From: Lutibacter sp. B1
GTDB taxonomy: Bacteria; Bacteroidota; Bacteroidia; Flavobacteriales; Flavobacteriaceae
DNA: 64,000 nt
Direction of reading: 5' to 3'
NCBI RefSeq assembly: GCF_012524075.1
Contig: NZ_JAAZUI010000001.1
Location: forward strand, 290,990 to 354,989
Part shown: piece after piece, positions 46,386-54,156 of the stretch
Position numbering within the stretch: position 1 is the first letter of the stretch
How the letters are laid out: the number at the start of each line of letters is the position of its first letter
Notes under the pieces: generated by a model
Database searches by the model: none
The model's input: only the letters and a program-made list of their open reading frames with translations
What the model was told of the DNA's origin: nothing
Translations under genes and position numbers: made by a program

Positions 46386-49300
46386 TTAAGAACCCTTCGT
46401 CAACTCATCAGCCAATAACTCACTTTGCTCTAAAACCTTATCAGCTTCTAAACGCGCCAAATCCGGTGGATAGCCATAGCGCATTAATATTTTACGTACA
46501 ATTACACGTAATTTAGCTCTTACATCACTTCTTTTACTCCAATCTACCGTAGCATTTTTACGAATTACATCTACAATTACGTGAATTAATTCTTTCATTT
46601 TATCATCATCTAAAAATTTGGTAGAATCATTTTGATTTAACACACTGTAAAATGCGTATTCTTCTGAAGTTAAGTTTAACTCTTCGGCTTTGTGATCTTC
46701 CAAACGCATTTCACGTGCTATTGATGATAATTCTTCCAATACCTGTGCAGAGTCTATTTGATTGTTATGATATTTTTTTACTGCACTTTCAATCATTTCA
46801 GAAAACTTTTTAGCTTGTGAAATATTTTTAGTTTTCCGAACTCGTACGTCATCACTCAGCAATTTTTTAAGCAATTCAAAAGCTACATTTTTTTGCTGCA
46901 TATTTTTTACTTCCAACAAAAATTCATCTGATAAAATACTAACCGAAGGCGTTTTAATACCTGCGGCTTGAAATACATCAATAACACCATCGCTGCTTAG
47001 AGCGTCATCAACAATTTGTTTAATGGCGGTGTCAACTTCAAAATCAGATTTTACGCCTGTGCTTGAAAATTTGCTTATACGAGCTTTTACTGCCTGAAAA
47101 AATGCTACTTCATCTTTAATAAAATCTGCTTCAACACTTGGAACAGACATTGCAAATAATTTAGACAATACTGTTACTTCCTTTAAAAATCGTTCTTTTA
47201 ATTTTTCATCTGCCAATATAAAATTTTGAGCAGCTAACAATATTTGCAATTTTTGATTTGTTTCAACTTTAAAATAATCGTTAAAATTAAAACCGTTAAA
47301 CATTTGCTCAACAATTTCAAATTTTTCTTTCATTTTTGCAATGGCTTCTTTAATATCAACAAATGCTTTTCCTTCACCTCCACTTTGTAAATACGTTGCC
47401 ATTGCACTGCGCAACTCCTGTCCTATTCCAATATAATCTACAATTAATCCTCCAGGTTTGTCTTTATAAACGCGGTTTACACGTGCTATTGCCTGCATTA
47501 AATTTGCACCTTGCATTTTTTTATCTACATACATTGTATGCATACTTGGTGCATCAAATCCTGTTAACCACATATCACGAACAATTACTAATTTTAAACC
47601 ATCATTAGGATCTTTCATTCTAATAGCTAATTCTTTACGCTGTTGCTTTGTAGTATGATGCGGTTGAAAACTTTCCGGATCATCGGAAGTACTTGTCATA
47701 ATTACTTTGATAGTTCCTTTAGCTAAATCATTGTTTTGCCATTGTGGTTTCAGCTTAGTAATTTGAGCAAATAAATCAACGCATATTTGGCGAGTCATAC
47801 ACACTATCATTGCTTTACCTTCAAAAAATTGCTGACGCGCTTCAAAATGAGCTACAATATCTTTTGCTATATCTTGTAACCTGTCAGGATGCCCAACAAT
47901 GGCATTTATTTGCGCATTTTTTTGTTTGGATTTTTCTAATTGCTCTTCAGTTGCTCCAGAAATTTCATTAATTAAAGTATCAATGTTAGCACTAACTGTA
48001 GCATCTAATTTAATTTTTACCAAACGAGATTCATAACTGATAGGTACTGTTGCGCCATCATCTACAGCTTGTTTAATATCATACACATCAATATAATTTC
48101 CAAAAACTGCCGGTGTAGATTTATCTTCTTTTTCAATGGGCGTTCCTGTAAAACCAATATAAGATGCATTTGTTAACGCATCACGCAAATATTTAGCATT
48201 GCCATACCTAATTTCAGATCCTTCTTCTAATTCAACAATACGCCCTTTAAAACCATATTGACTTCGGTGCGCTTCATCTGCAACTACTACAATATTTGTT
48301 CTTTTTGACAGTGTATCATACACATTGCCTTCTTCCGGACTAAATTTTTGAATGGTTGTAAAAATAACACCTCCGCCTGATACTTTTAGCAGTTCTTTTA
48401 AATGCGTTCTGCTTGTTGCCTGCACCGGAGTTTGCCGCAATAAACCAACACAATTTCCAAAAGTTCCGAACAATTGATCGTCTAAATCATTTCTATCTGT
48501 TAAAATAACAATGGTCGGATTTTTCATTTGCGGATGCGTAATAATTTGCCCACTGTAAAAAACCATTGATAATGATTTTCCGCTGCCTTGTGTATGCCAA
48601 ACAACTCCAACTTTTCGGTTTCCATCTTCGGTATTTGTTGCTCTTATAGTTTGTTGTACCGCTTTTTGTACAGCATAATATTGATGGTATGCGGCAACTT
48701 TTTTAACTTTTAAAATAGAAACCAATCCGGTATTTTCATCTTTTTTTTCTTCAGATTCAAAAACTGTACAATACCTTATTAAATTTAACAACACTTCTTT
48801 TTGAAGCATAAACTCGGTTACATTTTGCAATTCGGTATTGCCGTACTCTAAAGGTGATTCAGCAGCTAATTGTATGTTATTTATAGAAATTTGATTGCTT
48901 TCTTTTGGTGCTTTCCATGTTAAAAATCGTGTAAATGGTGCCGATAAACTGGAAACTTTGGCATCTATTCCGTCAGAAATAACACATAACGCATTGTAAT
49001 AAAAGATACTTGGAACTGCTTTTTTATAGTTTTGAATTTGTTGATAAGCTTTGTAAACAGTTGCTTTTTCATCAGTAGCATTTTTAAGTTCTACCAACAC
49101 CAACGGCAAACCGTTTACATAAATAACAACATCCAATCGTTTTTCATTATTATTTTCTTTAATAATTAGTTGATTAACTACCCAAAACTCATTTTCAGTT
49201 TCATTTTCAAAATCTATTAATTGTACCTTAATACCTTTGGTAACGCCATTTTGAGTATATTCAACAGTAACACCATTGGTAAGTAGGGTGTGAAAACGTT

Positions 49301-49550
49301 CGTTATTTTCCATCACATCTTGCGTACCTAAATTAATTACTTTTTGGTAAGCTTCAGTTAAAGCACTTTCCGGCAAAGATGGATTTAGCCTTTGTAATGC
49401 TTTTTTAAATTGCTTTTCTAAAATAACACTTTCAAAACTTTCGCGTTGTGAATTGTTGCTGTATGGCGCAATATCAGGTCCGTAAAAATACGTGTACTTT
49501 TTAGCAATTAATTGGTTTATAAAAGCGCGCTCTATGGTATTTTCGTTCAT
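46386..49550 (-). CDS. hsdR: Type I restriction enzyme, R subunit
   Basis: A 1054-residue motor/nuclease subunit that translocates and cuts unmethylated DNA with HsdM and HsdS. The N-terminal nuclease domain has the PD-(D/E)XK-like pattern LDVVIYVNGLPLVLVELKNA (near 137-156). The SF2 motor follows with Walker A HTQGSGKS, DEAH box VVADEAHRSQYG, FTGTPI and LTGFDAPSMHTMYVDKKMQ...QAIARVNR. The C-terminal helical domain (~750-1054) binds the methylase. Full length, intact. It is encoded 6 bp after the DUF3307 gene rather than directly after hsdS, and may be under the control of the satD promoter. Confidence 0.95.
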   Translation of the reverse strand: MNENTIERAFINQLIAKKYTYFYGPDIAPYSNNSQRESFESVILEKQFKKALQRLNPSLPESALTEAYQKVINLGTQDVMENNERFHTLLTNGVTVEYTQNGVTKGIKVQLIDFENETENEFWVVNQLIIKENNNEKRLDVVIYVNGLPLVLVELKNATDEKATVYKAYQQIQNYKKAVPSIFYYNALCVISDGIDAKVSSLSAPFTRFLTWKAPKESNQISINNIQLAAESPLEYGNTELQNVTEFMLQKEVLLNLIRYCTVFESEEKKDENTGLVSILKVKKVAAYHQYYAVQKAVQQTIRATNTEDGNRKVGVVWHTQGSGKSLSMVFYSGQIITHPQMKNPTIVILTDRNDLDDQLFGTFGNCVGLLRQTPVQATSRTHLKELLKVSGGGVIFTTIQKFSPEEGNVYDTLSKRTNIVVVADEAHRSQYGFKGRIVELEEGSEIRYGNAKYLRDALTNASYIGFTGTPIEKEDKSTPAVFGNYIDVYDIKQAVDDGATVPISYESRLVKIKLDATVSANIDTLINEISGATEEQLEKSKQKNAQINAIVGHPDRLQDIAKDIVAHFEARQQFFEGKAMIVCMTRQICVDLFAQITKLKPQWQNNDLAKGTIKVIMTSTSDDPESFQPHHTTKQQRKELAIRMKDPNDGLKLVIVRDMWLTGFDAPSMHTMYVDKKMQGANLMQAIARVNRVYKDKPGGLIVDYIGIGQELRSAMATYLQSGGEGKAFVDIKEAIAKMKEKFEIVEQMFNGFNFNDYFKVETNQKLQILLAAQNFILADEKLKERFLKEVTVLSKLFAMSVPSVEADFIKDEVAFFQAVKARISKFSSTGVKSDFEVDTAIKQIVDDALSSDGVIDVFQAAGIKTPSVSILSDEFLLEVKNMQQKNVAFELLKKLLSDDVRVRKTKNISQAKKFSEMIESAVKKYHNNQIDSAQVLEELSSIAREMRLEDHKAEELNLTSEEYAFYSVLNQNDSTKFLDDDKMKELIHVIVDVIRKNATVDWSKRSDVRAKLRVIVRKILMRYGYPPDLARLEADKVLEQSELLADELTKGS

Positions 49551-49556
49551 TGTAAT

Positions 49557-50291
49557 TTATCCTACTATTTTATATACATATTGGTACCCTTTTGTTATAA
49601 GTATTGCTAACCCAAAACTTAAAAGTGTTCCTATTAAAATATATTCGGTTAATTTTCGGTCCATTGCTTTTGAAAGATCTCCAAATCTAAAAACTGATTT
49701 TGCGGCTAATAAAAACCCAATGCCGGACCATTGATTGGCTAAAATAAATCCGAAAATGAATAAACGCTCTAACATACCAATATAACTGCCCGCATTGTTT
49801 AAAGATTTTGAAGTATTTTGTGAATTTACATCTTCATTTTCAGGATTCCATTTTGAAATAATTACTTTCATTACTATTGACGTAACTTTTGTAAGCACTA
49901 AAATTACAATAATTGTTAAAATAGTTGTGGGTTCAAAAACCTTTGAAAACTGTATTGTAAAAGGTTTATAAAAATAAACAACCGCTGTAATTACTAAAAA
50001 ATGCAGTAGCTGATCAATAAAAAATAGCGCTGTTTTAAAAAACTTATTGTTAAGATATAATTTAACAACATCAATACAAAAATGACTGAGAACAATTACT
50101 AAAACACCCGCTATATACTTAAAATTAAATTGAAGCACTACCAACAACGCCAAAAAATGCACCAATAAATGCCAATATAAATAGTGAGATTTTATCTTTT
50201 TTTCTTCCTTATCTTTTATCCAACTATCCGGTTGAAGTAAAAAATCTCCAACAATATGAGCCAATACAAGTTTTAAACTAAGTACTAACAT
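49557..50291 (-). CDS. DUF3307-family integral membrane protein
   Basis: A 244-residue polytopic protein with about seven hydrophobic segments. Four of them carry His/Asp pairs spaced i/i+4: H12/D16 (HIVGD), H41/H45, H70/D74 (HFCID) and D93/H97 (DQLLH), an arrangement suggesting a buried metal site as in membrane-embedded metallohydrolases; this is an inference from spacing. Function of DUF3307 is not established. It overlaps the satD stop by 7 bp and is followed after 6 bp by hsdR, so satD, this gene and hsdR should share a transcript. A membrane effector or transporter partnered with SatD is possible. Confidence 0.8.
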   Translation of the reverse strand: MLVLSLKLVLAHIVGDFLLQPDSWIKDKEEKKIKSHYLYWHLLVHFLALLVVLQFNFKYIAGVLVIVLSHFCIDVVKLYLNNKFFKTALFFIDQLLHFLVITAVVYFYKPFTIQFSKVFEPTTILTIIVILVLTKVTSIVMKVIISKWNPENEDVNSQNTSKSLNNAGSYIGMLERLFIFGFILANQWSGIGFLLAAKSVFRFGDLSKAMDRKLTEYILIGTLLSFGLAILITKGYQYVYKIVG

Positions 50292-50887
50292 AACGCGTTT
50301 ATTTGGTTGGTATAGTAATGTATTATTTTTTGAATTTCATCATAACCGGCTCTTTTTAAACCTGCGCTAATGTTGCTTTGGCTTTTATGCAGCAACTGTG
50401 CCAATTCTTTTTGAGTGCTGTTAGGATTTTCTAAAATTTCTTTAATTAACAGTGCCGAATTTTGAGACCAACTGTTAATTGTAATTCCCATAATTTCTAA
50501 CATTAAATTTATGGCAGTATCAAACTCTTGCCAAGGCGATTTAATTGCCAATGTTTGCTTTTTTAAGTCTTCAAAACATCCGCCTGAATTTATAAACGCT
50601 TCACCATTAGATTCTGTTATTTTTTTTGCTTGATACGTTACCTTGCCAATACCTATTGCCATTCTAACATCTAATTGTTTAAACTGTTTTACGGCAGCTT
50701 TAATTTTAAATGCAGTAACAAGTGCTTTTTGTGGCGGTACTTGTAACTGAAAGCTGTCTCCCCTATATATTTCCCAATGTTTTGGCGTTGTACCTATGGC
50801 GTTTAGTTGTTCTTTTAACGTAGGCATCCACAAAGTAACATCTTCACTTCTTGAATTTATAATATCGCCGGTTATTATTGCCTTCAT
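50285..50887 (-). CDS. SatD-family protein with C-terminal HTH
   Basis: A 200-residue protein of the SatD family (named from a streptococcal acid-tolerance gene; biochemical role unknown). Residues 1-125 hold AIITGDIINS (D8), YRGDSFQLQ (D44), VRMAIGIGKV and GEAFINSGG, which recall the metal and nucleotide positions of class III cyclases and GGDEF domains, although the usual Asn/Arg transition-state pair is incomplete. Residues ~145-190 form a winged-HTH-like unit (STQKELAQLLHKSQSNISAGLKRAG). It lies between hsdS and hsdR with its own promoter and three phased inverted repeats upstream, consistent with autoregulation. 7-bp overlap with the DUF3307 gene. Confidence 0.8.
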   Translation of the reverse strand: MKAIITGDIINSRSEDVTLWMPTLKEQLNAIGTTPKHWEIYRGDSFQLQVPPQKALVTAFKIKAAVKQFKQLDVRMAIGIGKVTYQAKKITESNGEAFINSGGCFEDLKKQTLAIKSPWQEFDTAINLMLEIMGITINSWSQNSALLIKEILENPNSTQKELAQLLHKSQSNISAGLKRAGYDEIQKIIHYYTNQINALC

Positions 50888-50900
50888 TCTGTTTTTTTAT

Positions 50901-50980
50901 CAAATATACGCTTTTTTGCGTATAATTAAAAATATCTGCTAATTTGCATATAATTTAATATATCTGATAATTAGCAACTA
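50901..50980 (-). promoter_or_regulatory. satD promoter with three operator-like repeats at 28-bp phase
   Basis: On the minus strand TATATTTG (50901-50908) is a consensus -7 box 14 bp before the satD ATG. Overlapping it is a perfect inverted repeat, TATACGC-N6-GCGTATA (50905-50924). Two related but degenerate copies, TATCTGC-N6-GCATATA (50933-50952) and TATCTGA-N6-GCAACTA (50961-50980), follow at exactly 28-bp steps, filling the hsdS-satD gap. This is a compact operator array, most simply bound by the HTH of SatD. Confidence 0.7.
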
Positions 50981-50995
50981 ACTATTTTTTATAGT

Positions 50996-52246
50996 TTAAT
51001 TGGTACTTGTTTTTACTTCGGAAACTCTCAATGCACCGCTCATTAATTTGGGTAATAAAGTATCTCTGGTTTTGGTTAAAGATTGGATTTGTGCGTTGTT
51101 AATTTCTAACTTTTCAAATAAAGGTATAACTAGACCTAAATATTTTTTCAGCATATAATCATCTGGAACTATTATTTTAAACAATCTAACTTTTCCTATA
51201 TTTAACATAAGCATTCCTGTAGTTCCAGATATTTCATTCATAAGTCTAAAATTCCCCTTTTTAGATATAAGAACCTGATATACATAAAATGCTAATGCTT
51301 TCTTAAATCTTAAAATTGTGATATGCTGATCAGCCACAACATTTGATGTTTGCTCGCAATAAAGATGAACTCTCCCCAAAGTTCCTTCTCCTAGTGAGTT
51401 AAGTAAAAGATCATATTTTTTTATAAATTTATTTGTAGGCACCTCTGTTTCATTACTGTAATATTTAAAATGTTGTTTTTCTAAATATTTGCCTTTATTC
51501 ACTTTCTGATTTAAGTTAATTAAATTACTTTTATCAACGTATTTTGTTGTAAAACCTCTAGTTATTTCTTCTGAAATATTTTCTAAACTATCGACTCGCC
51601 AACCCTTTGGCAACTCATCATTCAATTGATATTTACCAAACCACGCTGCAAAAATAGTTTGTGCAATGGTTTCTAAAGTTTGGTTTTGTTGTTGCAATAA
51701 CTCTATTTTGTTGTCAAAAGAAGTTAAAACATTGGCGATGGCTTTTTGTTCCGAAAGTGGTGGGAGATGTATTGGAGTATTTAATACATCATTTTTTGAA
51801 ATATTTGCTTGACTTGCGCTACCACTTGATTGGTTACCTAAATAAAACTTTGTATTCTTCCAATTAAAAAAATAGTAAATATAATTTTCATCTAATTTAT
51901 TAATATTTTGCGAATATATTTTTCCTACACGTTGATTTAAAAAGGCTTTTTCATTCATTTTAAATCTAGAAACACCTCCTACAACTTGCGTCTTAGCAAA
52001 CGGATGATTTCCTGTTAAAGCAATTAAAATATCATCTTTTCCTAAAATATATTTCTCAAGATTTGGCTCAATCTTATGATACACAACATCATTAAAATTT
52101 ACATCACCATTGGCAACATTTTTAATTTTAATAATTGGTAAATAATTGTCATTTAATTTACTTAAAACGAAGTCATTTGATTTAAACGCATACCCATTTA
52201 ACAGTTCAATATATCCAACTAAAGTTGTTTCTTTCCAATCATTCAT
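50996..52246 (-). CDS. hsdS: Type I restriction enzyme, specificity subunit
   Basis: A 416-residue HsdS with two target-recognition domains (about 1-150 and 205-370), each ending in a conserved helical spacer: PPLSEQKAIANVLTSFDNKIELLQQQNQTLE (about 157-187) and the C-terminal ...QIQSLTKTRDTLLPKLMSGAL. The bipartite target cannot be read from sequence. Overlaps the hsdM stop by 4 bp. It is followed by a 108-bp gap with the satD operator array rather than directly by hsdR. Confidence 0.93.
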   Translation of the reverse strand: MNDWKETTLVGYIELLNGYAFKSNDFVLSKLNDNYLPIIKIKNVANGDVNFNDVVYHKIEPNLEKYILGKDDILIALTGNHPFAKTQVVGGVSRFKMNEKAFLNQRVGKIYSQNINKLDENYIYYFFNWKNTKFYLGNQSSGSASQANISKNDVLNTPIHLPPLSEQKAIANVLTSFDNKIELLQQQNQTLETIAQTIFAAWFGKYQLNDELPKGWRVDSLENISEEITRGFTTKYVDKSNLINLNQKVNKGKYLEKQHFKYYSNETEVPTNKFIKKYDLLLNSLGEGTLGRVHLYCEQTSNVVADQHITILRFKKALAFYVYQVLISKKGNFRLMNEISGTTGMLMLNIGKVRLFKIIVPDDYMLKKYLGLVIPLFEKLEINNAQIQSLTKTRDTLLPKLMSGALRVSEVKTSTN

Positions 52247-53775
52247 AACTCAAATCCAATTTTAGCAAGCTGCTGTTTAATTTCTTTATTTAAGGCTTCT
52301 TCTTTAGCCATTTGTTCTTTTAAAACAGTTGTTAAATCTGCCATTTTGGTTTCAAATGGTATGCCGTCATCTTCTTCGTCCGGTATGCCTACATAACGTC
52401 CGGGTGTTAGTACGTAGTTGTGTTTTATAATTTCTTCTTTTTTTGCCGCTTTGCAAAAGCCTTTAATGTTTTTATAAACAGATTGCTTCGTTTCACTCGC
52501 AATAACGTTTCTCCAACTGTGGTAGGTATCTGCTATTAATTGTATGTCTTCTTCTGCTAAATCTCTGTGGGTTCTGTCTTTCATATAACCCATTTCAGAA
52601 GCATCAATAAATAAAATTTCTCTGCTGCTCACACTTACGTCTCTTCTTAAAAACCAAATACAAGCCGGTATGCCTGTATTGTAAAACAGTTGTTTTGGTA
52701 AGGCTACTATACACTCTACCAAATCTTGTTCTACCAAATTTTTACGAATGGTTCCTTCACCGGAGGTATTAGAACTTAACGAGCCATTGGCTAATACGGT
52801 TGCCATTACTCCTGTTGGTGCTAAATGGTACAACATATGCTGTATCCAACCAAAATTGGCATTGCCACTTGGCGGTATACCGTATTTCCAACGTGCATCG
52901 TCTTGTAAAATATCTATTCCCCATTCGCTTTGGTTAAATGGCGGATTGGCTAAAATATAGTCTGCTTTTAAATCAGGATGTGCATCTTTTAAAAAGGAGC
53001 CTTCGGTATTCCAACTTACAAATTGTGAGTTTACATTGCGTATTGCCAAGTTCATTTTAGAGAGTTTCCACGTTGTTTGGTTGCTTTCTTGTCCGTAAAT
53101 GGTTATGTCATTAATATTTCCTTGGTGTTCGGTTACAAATTTTTCGCTCATTACAAACATACCTCCACTGCCACAAGCCGGATCGTACACACGCCCTTTG
53201 TAAGGTTCTATCATTTCTACCATTAATTTTACAATGGCTTTTGGTGTGTAAAATTGACCTCCTTTTTTGCCTTCGGCATTGGCAAATTCACCTAAAAAAT
53301 ATTCGTACACTCTACCAAAAAGGTCTTTTGATTTTTCGTTTTCTGCTTGTAATTCGGTATTTGAAATTAAATCTATCAACTGCCCTAAAGATGCTTTATC
53401 TAAATTGGCTTTTCCATATACTTTGGGCAATACATTTTTTAACTCCTGATTTTCCTTTTCTATGGCTTCCATTGCCTGGTCAATAAGTTGCCCTATGATT
53501 GGTAATTTTGCATTGTTATGCAAGTGATACCAACGCGCAGTTGGCGGTACAAAAAACACATTTTCAGCCAAATACTCATCTCTGTCTTCCGGATCACTCC
53601 ACTCGTCTGCTTCTAATTTGTGATAAAGCTCATCAAAACTTTCTGATATGTATTTTATAAAAACCAAGCCTAATACTACGTATTTGTATTCTGCTGCATC
53701 AATATTTTTACGTAATTTATCAGCTGCTTTAAACAGTTGTTGTTCAAATGTTCCTCCGTTTGTTTTTTTAGCCAT
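52243..53775 (-). CDS. hsdM: Type I restriction enzyme, modification (N6-adenine methylase) subunit
   Basis: A 510-residue methylase. N-terminal HsdM helical domain (FEQQLFKAADKLRKNIDAAEYKYVVLGLVFIKYIS), then the methyltransferase core with QFYTPKAIVKLMVE, SAM-binding VYDPACGSGGMF (motif I) and catalytic ILANPPFN (NPPF, motif IV). C-terminal KHNYVLTPGRYVG is standard. Between YHSWRN and YKNIKGFCK there is an extra VIASETKQS segment encoded by a REP-like palindrome, in frame and apparently tolerated. First gene of the RM operon; its own promoter lies upstream in 53776-53895 (not sharply defined). Confidence 0.94.
   Translation of the reverse strand: MAKKTNGGTFEQQLFKAADKLRKNIDAAEYKYVVLGLVFIKYISESFDELYHKLEADEWSDPEDRDEYLAENVFFVPPTARWYHLHNNAKLPIIGQLIDQAMEAIEKENQELKNVLPKVYGKANLDKASLGQLIDLISNTELQAENEKSKDLFGRVYEYFLGEFANAEGKKGGQFYTPKAIVKLMVEMIEPYKGRVYDPACGSGGMFVMSEKFVTEHQGNINDITIYGQESNQTTWKLSKMNLAIRNVNSQFVSWNTEGSFLKDAHPDLKADYILANPPFNQSEWGIDILQDDARWKYGIPPSGNANFGWIQHMLYHLAPTGVMATVLANGSLSSNTSGEGTIRKNLVEQDLVECIVALPKQLFYNTGIPACIWFLRRDVSVSSREILFIDASEMGYMKDRTHRDLAEEDIQLIADTYHSWRNVIASETKQSVYKNIKGFCKAAKKEEIIKHNYVLTPGRYVGIPDEEDDGIPFETKMADLTTVLKEQMAKEEALNKEIKQQLAKIGFEL
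52479..52508 (-). repeat. REP-like palindromic element inserted in hsdM
   Basis: On the minus strand this begins ATTGCGAG and ends GAAGCAATCTG, matching a dispersed palindromic repeat known from many bacterial genomes that encodes the peptide VIASExKQS when translated. ATTGC and GCAAT form the stem. It sits in a variable loop of HsdM and keeps the frame. Confidence 0.7.
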
Positions 53776-53891
53776 TGAATAGGGTTAAATTAGTTGGGCA
53801 ATTTTTTTATAGGATAAATGTAAGAAAGATTTGAATAATCTCCATTTTTTAACTTAAAAAACCCGGTAACTTGACTTTTGGAAAAAAATAA

Positions 53892-53927
53892 GGCATAAAA
53901 AAAATCCTACTATTTCTAGTAGGATTT
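53892..53927 (-). terminator. Terminator after tRNA-Val
   Basis: AAATCCTACTA (53902-53912) pairs with TAGTAGGATTT (53917-53927) with a 4-nt loop; on the minus strand it is followed by a T-run. It ends the tRNA transcript before the hsdM promoter region. The rest of 53776-53891 shows no gene. Confidence 0.88.
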
Positions 53928-53931
53928 ACTT

Positions 53932-54009
53932 TGGTGGGCAATGAGGGATTCGAACCCCCGACCCCCTCGGTGTAAACGAGGTGCTCTGAACCAACTGAGC
54001 TAATTGCCC
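53932..54009 (-). tRNA. tRNA-Val (TAC)
   Basis: The minus strand gives acceptor stem GGGCAAT/ATTGCCC (fully paired), D-arm GCTCAGTTGGTTCAGAGC, anticodon loop TTTACAC with anticodon TAC on a CTCG/CGAG stem, T-arm GGGGGTTCGAATCCCTC and an encoded CCA end. Its 3' end faces the RM operon. Confidence 0.95.
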
Positions 54010-54156
54010 TAAGCGGATGCAAATATATAACGAGTTTTTATATTATACAAAGCTTTTTTGCAAAAAAAATCATCTTTTTAGAATTTTAGTATTTAATTAA
54101 ATATTAATCAATAGTATAGGTGAACATATTTTTTAAAATATCTTTTTAAAAGTATG

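Noticed and set aside
50905..50980. Three 28-bp units considered as a CRISPR or iteron origin
   Set aside because: Only three degenerate units, no spacers, no Rep or Cas gene; position at a promoter favours operators.
46386..53775. Whether the RM subunits are broken or inactive
   Set aside because: HsdR, HsdS and HsdM are full length with all motifs; the HsdM insertion is in frame.
53932..54009. tRNA-Val as an attachment site for a defence island
   Set aside because: Its 3' end faces the RM operon, but no second copy of the tRNA end was found on the far side (45156-45376) and no integrase gene is present.
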